Shown: positions 1 through 7,691, numbered from the stretch's first letter. The stretch is 35,378 bases of DNA from Gallionella sp. (GCA_003134595.1 PLBS01000177.1:12221-47598); one strand, 5' to 3'. Numbers and translations are program-made. The notes: generated by a model from the sequence alone, not told the origin.

Positions 1-128
1 AAAATTTCTTGCTTACATATAAAACATATGCGGCGCGGCGAAATTTTTTACGCGCCTTGCATTTGGGCGAACTCTGAATTTTTAGAGACTCCCTTTAGAC
101 TGGCCCGTCGTCCCATCAGTGGAACCTA

Positions 129-1079
129 CTAGGACTTTTTCCGCTCCGGCAGCGTCAGCGCAAAGACGCCCAGCGCAACGGCAAACCACAGCGTCACCAG
201 CCGGATCAGCACGGTCGCGGCGACAGCCTGCGGTTGCGCGACGTGGTTCAATATCAGCAAGGTGACCATGGTGGCTTCAGCCCCGCCGAGGCCGCCGGGA
301 AGAAAACTGAGCGCGCCAACCAGCATCGAAAAGGCATAAATGAACAGCGCGGTTGGCAGCGACAGGTCGCTGCCGAGAACGTGCATGATGTAGTAGAAAG
401 CCACTCCCTCCGCGCCCCACGCGACCAGCCCGAGGGCAATGCCATACAGCAGCATGGGCAGGCGAAAGCAGCGCCCGGAATGCAGCACGATCTCAATGCC
501 GTGATCAACCAGCTTGCCCAGCCGCGCAGATAAACGATTCTGCGCAAAGGTCTTGAGCGCTCGCAGCCATTTGGTTTGCTGGAGGACGACCAGTCCGGTC
601 ACGATCAGCGCGGCAAGAATCACGACCAGGGGCTGGGCCGGCGGATACACCCACAAACCGATGGAAACCAGCAACAGCATGCTGATGAGGTTGGAGAAAT
701 GTTCCGAGAAGAACGCCGCCAGACTCTCCGGATAGGAAACGCCATGGTGTTTAAGGAACAAGCTGCGTATCGCTTCGCCCGCTTTGCCGGGAAGAATGGT
801 CATGCCGAAGCCCGCAATATAGATGCGCAGGCTTTCAGTAGTATGGACGCGGTGTCCGAGCAGCGCGAGAAATTTCTGCCAGCGCACAAAGCGCAGACCA
901 TAGTTGACCAGCGAAAGCATCAGCGCAATGGCGGTGCCTAACAGTCCCACACGAACCATCGCCGCAACCACCTCTTGCCAGCCGCCCCATATCGAAAATA
1001 CCAGATAGCCGACTGCGCTAAGCAATATGATCAGCAGCAGCGCGCGGAATCGCCAGCCGGACAAGACGGTGTGCGTCAT
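129..1079 (-). CDS. UPF0104/LPG-synthase-TM family membrane protein (flippase-like)
   Basis: A 316-residue integral membrane protein with about eight hydrophobic segments and no soluble domain. The pattern of an N-terminal LRFVRWQKFL segment, a mid-protein GMTILPGKAGEAIRS motif and a C-terminal SFLPGGLGGAEATM motif is that of the lysylphosphatidylglycerol synthase TM/UPF0104 (AglD-like) family. Members are found beside lipid-linked sugar genes and are suspected transporters or flippases; that role is inferred, not shown. The start at 1079 is chosen because its ATG overlaps the stop of the upstream prenyltransferase gene in an ATGA (1076-1079), the same coupling seen elsewhere in this operon. 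An in-frame ATG at 1109 would lie inside the upstream gene. As the last gene of the arabinose-donor set, it is a candidate to move the polyprenyl-phospho-sugar across the inner membrane. Family assignment is firm, function is tentative. Confidence 0.8.
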   Translation of the reverse strand: MTHTVLSGWRFRALLLIILLSAVGYLVFSIWGGWQEVVAAMVRVGLLGTAIALMLSLVNYGLRFVRWQKFLALLGHRVHTTESLRIYIAGFGMTILPGKAGEAIRSLFLKHHGVSYPESLAAFFSEHFSNLISMLLLVSIGLWVYPPAQPLVVILAALIVTGLVVLQQTKWLRALKTFAQNRLSARLGKLVDHGIEIVLHSGRCFRLPMLLYGIALGLVAWGAEGVAFYYIMHVLGSDLSLPTALFIYAFSMLVGALSFLPGGLGGAEATMVTLLILNHVAQPQAVAATVLIRLVTLWFAVALGVFALTLPERKKS

Positions 1080-1948
1080 GCAATCAGCAGGATGGTCGTC
1101 ACCAGCCACGCGCCGACCGCAATGAACAAATGCGGGTCGCGCACCAGATCGTGCGATGGATCACCGCCCCGGCTCTGGTGGTGCAGCAGATAGATATATC
1201 GGAATACACCGTACATCACAAACGGCACGGTGTAGATCAGGTTGGGCGTGTTATGGATGCGTATGGTGTCGGGATTCATGGTGTACAGGCTGTAGCTCAT
1301 GATCAGGCCGGCGGCGGTAATCCCTATCATCTTGTCCAGCAGCACCGGGCTGTAATGTTCCAGCACTTTGCGATGCGCGGTTTTATCATCGGTCAGGGCA
1401 ATGATTTCCGCGCGGCGCTTGGTGAAACCGAGAAACAGCGTCACCATCAGGCCGCATAGCAGCAGCCACTGTGAAGGCGGAATGCCGACCCCCAGCGTGC
1501 CGGCGAGTATGCGCAGCATGAAACCGGTGGCGATGATGAACACATCCAGAATCACCACATGCTTGAGCCGGAGCGAATACGCGATATTCATTAGCGCATA
1601 GCATAGCAGGATGATGAACACCGTCGGCGATGCAGCATAGGCAAGCACCAAACCCAGCGAGCCCAACAACGCCGCAAGCATGCCGGCGGCAGATATGCTC
1701 ACCCGCCCCGCCGCTAAAGGTCTCTGGCTTTTCTTGGGATGAAGGCGATCCTGCTCCATATCAACGATATCGTTGAAGGTGTAGATCGCGCTGGATACCA
1801 GGCAAAACGCGATGAAGACAACCACCACTTGTGCGACCAGATGCGGGTCATGCCAGGCATGGCCGAACAACAGGCCGGTAAACACGAAAGTGTTCTTCAC
1901 CCACTGGTAGGGGCGCATCAGGCGCAACAGTTCGAACAATTTTTTCAT
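1076..1948 (-). CDS. UbiA-family phosphoribosyltransferase, decaprenyl-phosphate 5-phosphoribose synthase-like
   Basis: A 290-residue polytopic UbiA-superfamily prenyltransferase. The first Asp-rich motif reads NDIVDMEQDRLHPKK followed by SQRPLAAG, which is the form seen in DPPR synthases (Rv3806c of Mycobacterium) and NoeC rather than in UbiA or heme O synthase. A later YSLRLKHVVILDVF segment and LGFTKRRAE complete the family pattern. Expected reaction: transfer of 5-phosphoribose from PRPP to polyprenyl phosphate at the inner membrane, the committed step to polyprenyl-phospho-arabinose. The ATG at 1948 begins MKKLFELLRLMRPYQW; earlier in-frame starts lie inside the HAD gene. One base separates it from the HAD stop, and its own stop overlaps the next start by 4 bp. 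Specificity for PRPP is inferred from the neighbours and the motif. Confidence 0.82.
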   Translation of the reverse strand: MKKLFELLRLMRPYQWVKNTFVFTGLLFGHAWHDPHLVAQVVVVFIAFCLVSSAIYTFNDIVDMEQDRLHPKKSQRPLAAGRVSISAAGMLAALLGSLGLVLAYAASPTVFIILLCYALMNIAYSLRLKHVVILDVFIIATGFMLRILAGTLGVGIPPSQWLLLCGLMVTLFLGFTKRRAEIIALTDDKTAHRKVLEHYSPVLLDKMIGITAAGLIMSYSLYTMNPDTIRIHNTPNLIYTVPFVMYGVFRYIYLLHHQSRGGDPSHDLVRDPHLFIAVGAWLVTTILLIA

Positions 1949-1949
1949 T

Positions 1950-2573
1950 TTATGGTTTTGGAATTTGCCGATAGTAAGGGTAATCGGCGGACGACAGCAA
2001 TTCCTTGTCTCCCCGGCTATCGCCGTATGCGTACAAGCTATAGCCCTCTCGCGCGCCCAGCAAAGCTTCCAGCCGCCGCACTTTCTCGATGCCGTAACAG
2101 TTCGCCCCCGAAAGTTTGCCGGTGACGTGCCCATCCTCCCGCGTTTCCAGATGCGTAGCGATCACGTCGTCGAAACCTGCCTTGATCGCCCAAGGCTGCA
2201 CGTAAAGATCCAGCGACGCGCTGATCACTACACAGCGGTGGCCTTGCTGTTTGTGCCAGTCCAGCCGTTGCAGTGACTCATGCCGGAGCAAGCCCGGCAG
2301 GATGAGCGCCGCGAACCGCTCGGCTCCCTGTTGCAGTTCATCAATACGCATCCCGGCGAGACAGTGGACGAGCACTCGTTCTTTCGCAACACCGTTATCA
2401 ATCAGACCGAGCGCGTATCCTGCCAGGGTCGGCGATAGCACGAGCGCATGGCGCGCAACCGCCGCCGCACCCAGCGTATGCAACAGGAACGGCAACAGGG
2501 TATCGCGCCGCGTCAGCGTGCCGTCGAAATCGAATGCCGCCACAACCGGCTTTTCCGCTTGCGCCGCGCTCAC
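1950..2573 (-). CDS. HAD-IB (SerB-like) phosphatase in the arabinose-donor operon
   Basis: A 207-residue HAD hydrolase. Motif I is FDFDGTLT with nucleophile D15 and D17, motif II is VISASLD, motif III includes the lysine of GIEKVRRL, and motif IV is YGDSRGDKELL. The GTG start at 2573 is favoured because it overlaps the upstream stop as GTGA (2570-2573), puts motif I close to the N terminus as usual, and matches the family length; a longer upstream frame is not HAD-like. In mycobacteria the 5-phosphate of decaprenyl-phospho-phosphoribose is thought to be removed by Rv3807c, a PAP2-type enzyme. A HAD enzyme sitting between the epimerase genes and the phosphoribosyltransferase gene could do the same job here. 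That role is inference from position; the family call is secure. Confidence 0.8.
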   Translation of the reverse strand: MSAAQAEKPVVAAFDFDGTLTRRDTLLPFLLHTLGAAAVARHALVLSPTLAGYALGLIDNGVAKERVLVHCLAGMRIDELQQGAERFAALILPGLLRHESLQRLDWHKQQGHRCVVISASLDLYVQPWAIKAGFDDVIATHLETREDGHVTGKLSGANCYGIEKVRRLEALLGAREGYSLYAYGDSRGDKELLSSADYPYYRQIPKP

Positions 2574-3424
2574 AATTTCAGCCGCTTGAAAATGGGTTCC
2601 GGGATAAGTTTGATGATCAGCATGATGTAGCGCCAGAACCACGGCAGATAAACCACGTCCGCCGATTTGTTCAACGTAGCCACGATGCGCTCGCCTATGC
2701 TTTGCGGAGATGCGACCAGAAACATTCCGGGCAGTCCATAGGTCATGGCGGTATCCACGAACCCCGGCTTGATGGTGATGACCCGCACACCGCTGGCAAA
2801 CAGGCGGTTGCGCAGTCCTTGCAGGTACAGGTTCAGCGCGCCTTTCGCGGCGCCATAGACATAGTTGCTCTGCCTGCCGCGGTCGCCCGCCACCGAGGAA
2901 ATGCCAATGATGAAGCCGCACCGTTTAACGTGAAGCTCGCGTAGCGATTCGTTTGCTCCCTCTCCCTTCGGGGGAGGGTTGGGGAGGGGGAAACGGGCAT
3001 GGCAGGTTTCATAATCAGGGGTAGCAATCCTGCCATGCCCGTTAGGCTCGAAATAATTCGCGCAGTGGCTGAGGATGGAGGCCGCGCCGGTGAAATTGCT
3101 GGCGATGACTTTCACGCCCACGCTAAAATCGCGCGCCGCCTGCTGGTCACCGAGGTAACCGAAGGCCAGCACCACGCCGGAAAGATTCGGCATGGCTGTA
3201 ACAACGGATTTTAAAAACGCCTCGTGGGTATCGGTCGCTTCCGCGTCGAACAAACCATAGTGCACCTCAACGCCGTAGCGCAGCCGCAAATCAGCGGCGA
3301 TGCGCCGCAATTCCTCTTTGTCGCGCGAGGCAAGGTACAAGGCATCGCCGCGCACGGCAAAAGCAGCGGCGGTAGCGCGTGCGATGGCCGAGGTGGCCCC
3401 GAGTATCAATACCGCTTCACTCAT
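2570..3424 (-). CDS. DprE2-like short-chain dehydrogenase (2'-keto reductase of polyprenyl-phospho-sugar)
   Basis: A 284-residue SDR. The nucleotide-binding loop is GATSAIA (residues 9-15), the form seen in DprE2. The catalytic set is SSVAGDRGRQ (S176/S177) and YGAAK (Y190, K194). GFVDTAMTYGLPG follows as in the family. DprE2 uses NAD(P)H to reduce the 2'-keto intermediate made by DprE1, giving the arabinose epimer. The start at 3424 is an ATG overlapping the dprE1-like stop (ATGA, 3421-3424). Oddity: about 37 residues (roughly 134-170), including LPNPPPKGEG, separate NGHGRI from the IIGISSVAG strand. They are encoded by palindromic repeat DNA (see 2956-3043) and interrupt what should be one continuous strand region. 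All catalytic residues are intact and the frame is kept, so the enzyme may still work. Confidence 0.85.
   Translation of the reverse strand: MSEAVLILGATSAIARATAAAFAVRGDALYLASRDKEELRRIAADLRLRYGVEVHYGLFDAEATDTHEAFLKSVVTAMPNLSGVVLAFGYLGDQQAARDFSVGVKVIASNFTGAASILSHCANYFEPNGHGRIATPDYETCHARFPLPNPPPKGEGANESLRELHVKRCGFIIGISSVAGDRGRQSNYVYGAAKGALNLYLQGLRNRLFASGVRVITIKPGFVDTAMTYGLPGMFLVASPQSIGERIVATLNKSADVVYLPWFWRYIMLIIKLIPEPIFKRLKL
2956..3043. repeat. Palindromic repeat inserted in frame in the dprE2-like gene
   Basis: Two adjacent parts. At 2956-2990 lies a GGGGAGGGTTGGGGAGG-type sequence preceded by its partial inverse, a common bacterial repeat that encodes LPNPPPKGEG. At 2992-3006 and 3029-3043 are perfect 15-bp inverted copies (AACGGGCATGGCAGG and its complement) around a 22-nt loop. 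A related C-rich repeat stands outside genes at about 14354-14390. The insertion keeps the reading frame. Confidence 0.75.
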
Positions 3425-4800
3425 GGCACCTCCCCGATTTCCAAACGCCGCGACAAACTGGAGCTGAACCTGTTTTCCGGATCGACCGCATTTTTTATCT
3501 TGAGCCATTCTGCGTAGCGCGGATACATGGCGCGGAACGAGTCGGCGGAAAGCCGCGCATCCTTGGCGAGGTACACGCGTCCGCCGTGCTGCAAAACGAT
3601 CTCGTCCAGTTTATCCAACAGCGCGAATAACCCGTCATCCGGGTGCCCGGCCAAAAGTTTTCCGGAGCGGATCGGCAAGTCCAGTGCCAGGGTATAGCCA
3701 GCCATCGGGAAGGACAGCAGCCCCCGGCCTTGTGCACCAAAACGTTTCAGCACGGCAAGGAAGGAAGGGCGACGACTGCCCGAAAGTTCTTCCAGCAATT
3801 TCCTGATACCTTCAAACGCAGTCGCATCCGGAATCACGCACTGATATTGCACGAAGCCGCGCTTGCCATACAGGCGGTTCCAGTGACCGATTGCATCCAG
3901 CGGATAAAAGTAGGGATCGTAACCGGTCAAAAACGGCTGCTGTTTTTTTCCTTCAAGCCGATAATAAAACGAGTTGAACGCGCCTATGCTCAACGGGTTC
4001 AAAGCCCAACCAGGAAGATCGAACGGGACTGAACGACTGCGATTCTGCCTGGTGGAAAATGCATCGCCGATATCGACTGGCAGCTCTTCTGCTGCCGCAT
4101 GATGTCCACACATGGCGATTCCGCGACCCAGATTTTCTCCGGTCGCCAGGCTGTCTATCCAGGCTACGGTGTAGCGATCATCAATGGCAGGATTTTGCAG
4201 GTGCTGAAAAAGTTGTTCGAAGTTGCCGGCGGCATGATGCCGCACCATCATGTGCGCGCTTTGTATCGGAATGAGCTTGAATGTCACTTCGCCGATGATG
4301 CCGGTCAACCCCATGCCGCCCACCGTGGCCCAGAAAAGTTCTGCATTGTCATCAGGTGTACATGTCACGCGGCTGCCATCGGCCAGGATCAGTTCGATGG
4401 AAAGCACATGGTCGCCGAATGAACCGTCATGGTGATGGTTCTTACCATGCACGTCCGCCGCCACGCAGCCGCCCAGAGAAACAAATTTCGTCCCCGGCGT
4501 GACCGGCAGGAACCAGCCCTTGGGAGCTATCACATTCAGAATTTCCGCCAGCGTCGCGCCAGCCTCGGCGCGCAGAATGCCGTTGACCACGTCAAATTCC
4601 AGCAAACGGTTAACGCGTTCCGTCAGCAGCACACGCCTGTTTTCATTCAGCGCCGCATCGCCATAGCTGCGTCCCTGGCCGCGCGCAATCACGCTGTCCG
4701 AATCGGGACGCAGATCGGCGTAACGTTCCGGGCGTTCCAGTTCGCAGGATTGCACCGGGTAACGTCCCCAGCCGGAGATGGGCGTAATCAGAGTGGGCAT
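3421..4800 (-). CDS. DprE1-like FAD-dependent oxidoreductase (polyprenyl-phospho-ribose 2'-oxidase)
   Basis: A 459-residue flavoenzyme of the vanillyl-alcohol-oxidase fold. FAD-binding motifs are GQGRSYGDAA (41-50) and TPGTKFVSLGG followed by VHGKNHHHDGSFG (117-128), where mycobacterial DprE1 has its HGK active-site stretch. Near the C terminus AKDARLSADSFRAMYPR gives the conserved lysine K413 (K418 in M. tuberculosis). It would oxidise C2 of polyprenyl-phospho-ribose, with the DprE2-like partner encoded immediately downstream. The position equivalent to Cys387, the benzothiazinone-reactive cysteine, is Ala372 (GYTLALDLPI). Between LDLPIR and GLFALLD there are about ten extra residues (SGKLLAGHPDD) that coincide with a dispersed repeat fragment at 3640-3661. 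The ATG at 4800 (MPTLITPISGWGRYP) gives the family length; an in-frame ATG at 4866 would add a non-homologous tail. Confidence 0.88.
   Translation of the reverse strand: MPTLITPISGWGRYPVQSCELERPERYADLRPDSDSVIARGQGRSYGDAALNENRRVLLTERVNRLLEFDVVNGILRAEAGATLAEILNVIAPKGWFLPVTPGTKFVSLGGCVAADVHGKNHHHDGSFGDHVLSIELILADGSRVTCTPDDNAELFWATVGGMGLTGIIGEVTFKLIPIQSAHMMVRHHAAGNFEQLFQHLQNPAIDDRYTVAWIDSLATGENLGRGIAMCGHHAAAEELPVDIGDAFSTRQNRSRSVPFDLPGWALNPLSIGAFNSFYYRLEGKKQQPFLTGYDPYFYPLDAIGHWNRLYGKRGFVQYQCVIPDATAFEGIRKLLEELSGSRRPSFLAVLKRFGAQGRGLLSFPMAGYTLALDLPIRSGKLLAGHPDDGLFALLDKLDEIVLQHGGRVYLAKDARLSADSFRAMYPRYAEWLKIKNAVDPENRFSSSLSRRLEIGEVP
3640..3661. repeat. Dispersed-repeat fragment built into the dprE1-like gene
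   Basis: These 22 bases beginning CGGGTGCCCGGCCAAAAG are identical to 18453-18474, which directly abuts a MITE-like element. In the gene they encode SGKLLAGHP, a stretch that has no counterpart in mycobacterial DprE1 as I recall its sequence. The extra length is about 30 nt, so the frame is preserved. Confidence 0.7.
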
Positions 4801-4816
4801 GGCAGTCTGGCAGGCG

Positions 4817-4915
4817 TTAACTGCCCCACCTCGAAAAATATTTTTCGTCGCAATGGCAGGGCACATGCGGAAGATGGTCCGGAATGTTGCAATACTTATT
4901 TTTGATAGGCTTCAC
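4817..4915 (-). CDS. Candidate 32-residue Cys/His-rich small ORF
   Basis: Between the glycosyltransferase gene and the dprE1-like gene is a GTG-started frame preceded by an AAAAGGAT Shine-Dalgarno-like sequence about 6 nt upstream. The product starts VKPIKNKYCNIPDH and holds three cysteines and three histidines. It ends 16 bp before the dprE1-like start and covers a perfect 16-bp AT palindrome at 4832-4847. It could be a leader peptide or chance. I recognise no family. Confidence 0.22.
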   Translation of the reverse strand: MKPIKNKYCNIPDHLPHVPCHCDEKYFSRWGS

Positions 4916-4972
4916 GACACAATCCTTTTTATTTGGTAATTGGCAAATCGAAAAGGTGGCTCCACGCACAGA

Positions 4973-6637
4973 TTACGGCAGGCTTTGCGACTGAGTCGCA
5001 GCATTTCCATAGTTCAGAACACTAACCAGCGCTAACCTGGCGTTGTAACGAACTGACGCGTCATCAGGAAAACTCTTCACCAACCCCTGCCATTCAAGCA
5101 CAAAAGAATCCTGACTCTCCTTCCAGAAGTGGAGCATAGCCGGATCCCACTTGGCCTGAACAGGTGGTTGCTTCAATAGTGGTTCCAAATTCTGCAGGTG
5201 GGTCATCGCGTCGCGTGGATCACCGGTTCTCGAAACGTCACGCAGATCAATTGCCACTTCGACCAATTTGGTCATGATATCCCGTGCTTCGGGAACAGTT
5301 ATGTTGCCGGCCATCTCGCCAGCTTCACGAAACCGCCCTTTTGGTAACTGATAACTCATGATCTTTTGGAAAGCAGGCAGGTAATGTCCTGGGTACGCCC
5401 GCAAATCGGTGTCTACCAGCGCTTCATAACTGCGCCAGTCACGCGGGCGCTCTACCGTTTGAAAACCCCACAGCAACGCTATAACAAGTAATAGAGCCGT
5501 ACGGGGCACTGCCTTCAAACGCCACGACAGAGCGACAATCAACAGCACGGCAGGCCACACTGCGAGGGTCAAAAAACGATCTGAAACGAGCGAAGGCGTA
5601 ACGTAAGGAATCAGCTGGGTGTAAGGCATGCAGAGCAGCACAAAGGCGATCAAAGCAAATCCCTCCAGGGATCGTTTTCGCAGAATCACCACCACACTGG
5701 CTATGGCGGCTAGCAAAATCGCCACCCCGAGAGTGACCATAACGGGCAGATATGGATCATCAAATACCGGATAAATGAAATGACGACTTTCCGGGCTAAC
5801 GGCAAGACGAACCAGCCAACCCAAAACTGCCAGCGCTCTGGTAATTACCTCAACCCCAAAATAAACAGAGGCCTTTACCGTGCTGTTTGCCGAAAAGATC
5901 AGGGCGATGCACGCTGCCAGCACCAGGCTGGCGAGAGGCCATAGCAACACGGAACGATGCCTGTCCGGTATCGGAATATCGCGCCAGAAGAGCATCCAAA
6001 GCATGGCGATGACCGGTGCCACCGCAACAGCCGTCGCCTTCGAGAGCATCGCCGCCAGCAATGCAACCAAAGCTGCGGTGGCATAACTATGGGAAAGCCC
6101 CTGTTCCCGTTTAGCCTTCACGGCAAACCATAGCGCAAGCAATGAGAACATGGTTGAAAGCACGTCTTTGCGACCGCTGATCCACACCACCGCTTCGGCA
6201 TGCGAGGGATGTACAACAAATAATGCAGTAACTGCAGCCGCAGCCCATGGCGCGCTCGCGGCATCTGCCGGGCGGAAATATCGCCATACAGCCATCGTAG
6301 TGCCGTTGACGAGCGGCAAGCAAAGCAGATACAGAAGGACATTGTGCACCCGAAACGCAGATGGAGTCAGGCCGAACAGCGTGATATCGAACCAGTAGGA
6401 AAGATCGCGTAGCGGAAGGAACTCATAAGGATTGTACGGCTCGGTAAAAAGGCGCCACAGCCCGGCTAAGTGCAACCCTGCCAGTTTGGTATTTTCAACA
6501 ACGTAGACTGTATCATCATTAACAAACGGGTAATCAAGAGCCTGCAGGTAGGCGGCAACAGCTACGGTAATGCCGCCCAACACAAGCGCCAAAGGTGCAA
6601 CTTGCCGCATGCGCACAAGAAGGAGCTGTAAGTTCAT
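4973..6637 (-). CDS. GT-C type membrane glycosyltransferase, TMTC/PMT-like
   Basis: A 554-residue protein with about ten to twelve membrane segments up to residue ~400 and a soluble C-terminal region. After the first membrane helix comes YPFVNDDTVYVVEN, the acidic pair typical of the first periplasmic loop of GT-C enzymes. RDLSYWFDITLFGLTPSAFRVHN and VVHPSHAEAVVWISGRKD are hallmarks of the TMTC/PMT-like bacterial family. Such enzymes transfer sugars from polyprenyl-phosphate donors to proteins or glycans on the periplasmic side. Gene order suggests it uses the donor made by the downstream dprE1-like to flippase-like set. P. aeruginosa TfpW, which arabinosylates pilins, is a functional precedent; homology to it was not tested. 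The gene lies 81 nt after sppA and 172 nt before the dprE1-like gene, so it may share transcription with either. Substrate and acceptor are unknown. Confidence 0.75.
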   Translation of the reverse strand: MNLQLLLVRMRQVAPLALVLGGITVAVAAYLQALDYPFVNDDTVYVVENTKLAGLHLAGLWRLFTEPYNPYEFLPLRDLSYWFDITLFGLTPSAFRVHNVLLYLLCLPLVNGTTMAVWRYFRPADAASAPWAAAAVTALFVVHPSHAEAVVWISGRKDVLSTMFSLLALWFAVKAKREQGLSHSYATAALVALLAAMLSKATAVAVAPVIAMLWMLFWRDIPIPDRHRSVLLWPLASLVLAACIALIFSANSTVKASVYFGVEVITRALAVLGWLVRLAVSPESRHFIYPVFDDPYLPVMVTLGVAILLAAIASVVVILRKRSLEGFALIAFVLLCMPYTQLIPYVTPSLVSDRFLTLAVWPAVLLIVALSWRLKAVPRTALLLVIALLWGFQTVERPRDWRSYEALVDTDLRAYPGHYLPAFQKIMSYQLPKGRFREAGEMAGNITVPEARDIMTKLVEVAIDLRDVSRTGDPRDAMTHLQNLEPLLKQPPVQAKWDPAMLHFWKESQDSFVLEWQGLVKSFPDDASVRYNARLALVSVLNYGNAATQSQSLP

Positions 6638-6718
6638 TTTCCTGCCCGATATTTTAGAGGCGGAGAATCAGTGGTTGGAATATGATCATCGCTGCAGCTC
6701 TCGGTATACGCACGCCCA

Positions 6719-7669
6719 TCAGCGCAAGCTCACCCCGTTCGACTGCGCGGAGAAACCAAGCGCGCTCATCGCACCCACGCCGAAGCGTTTTGCCAGACGA
6801 TCAGCGAAGTTTTCCTTCATGGTGAAGTCGACGATGTTCTCGGCCTTGACGACATCGCGCGCCACTGATTCCACGGTGCCAAAACCATCCGCCAAACCCA
6901 TCTCCACGCCCCGCTGTCCGTTCCACACCAAACCGCTGAATGTGTCCGGTGTTTCCTTGAGACGTTTACCGCGCCCCTTCCTCACCACATCGATGAACTG
7001 CTGATGAATTTCCGCGAGCATCTGTTTGGCGTATCCCTCCTGTGCCGTACTGAGCGGAGAAAATGGATCGAGGAAACCCTTGTTGGCTCCGGCCGTTATC
7101 AGGCGGCGTTCAACGCCGAGCTTCGCCATCGTGCCGGTGAAACCGAAGCCGTCCATCAACACACCGATGGAGCCGATCAAACTGGCCTTGTCCACGAAAA
7201 TCTTGTCCGCCGCAGCCGCCACGTAATAGCCGCCCGACGCGCAGATGTCATCGACCACCACATACAGCGGGATCTTCGGATATTGCGCGCGCAGGCGGCG
7301 AATCTCATCATTGATCTGCCCCGCCTGCACCGGACTGCCGCCGGGACTGTTGATGCGCAGAATCACGCCCTGCGTGTTCTTGTCCTTGAATGCATCTTGC
7401 AGACTGGGAATCAGATTATCGGCACTCGCCATACTGTCCGCCGCAATCACACCCTGAATTTCTACCAGTGCGGTGTGTTTACCGACGCCCAATGCAGTTT
7501 CATTTTTGCCCAGCCAGCCCATAAAAATAAACAGCACGATGAACATGAATCCCAACGTCAGCATCCTGAAGAAAATACTCCAGTGCCGCGCCCGGCGTTG
7601 TTCCTGCAAGGCCGATATCGCCAGCTTCTCCAGCACACCGCGTTCCCAGTTGTTGTTTTGATCTGACAT
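6719..7669 (-). CDS. sppA: Signal peptide peptidase SppA/SohB, single-domain S49 serine protease
   Basis: A 316-residue membrane-anchored S49 peptidase. One membrane helix lies at about residues 33-53. The catalytic serine is S145 in DICASGGYYVA and the general-base lysine is K197 in ITAGANKGFLDPFSPLS. Their 52-residue spacing equals that of B. subtilis SppA (S147/K199). LRINSPGGSPVQAG forms the oxyanion region. It degrades leftover signal peptides in the membrane. The start at 7669 (MSDQNNNWERG) is chosen for the AAGGAATT ribosome-binding site just upstream; a longer frame from 7747 would run into the preceding HAD gene. The gene follows that HAD gene by 22 nt and is probably cotranscribed with it. 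Confidence 0.93.
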   Translation of the reverse strand: MSDQNNNWERGVLEKLAISALQEQRRARHWSIFFRMLTLGFMFIVLFIFMGWLGKNETALGVGKHTALVEIQGVIAADSMASADNLIPSLQDAFKDKNTQGVILRINSPGGSPVQAGQINDEIRRLRAQYPKIPLYVVVDDICASGGYYVAAAADKIFVDKASLIGSIGVLMDGFGFTGTMAKLGVERRLITAGANKGFLDPFSPLSTAQEGYAKQMLAEIHQQFIDVVRKGRGKRLKETPDTFSGLVWNGQRGVEMGLADGFGTVESVARDVVKAENIVDFTMKENFADRLAKRFGVGAMSALGFSAQSNGVSLR

Positions 7670-7691
7670 CGTAATTCCTTTATTAAAATCG

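Noticed and set aside
1-128. Possible regulatory or RNA signal at the window edge
   Set aside because: AT-rich sequence downstream of the flippase-like gene with no hairpin or promoter I can support.
1950-2921. HAD phosphatase starting at 2921 with a 116-residue extension
   Set aside because: The extension is the out-of-frame translation of the dprE2-like gene and has no HAD character; the GTGA overlap at 2573 explains the start.
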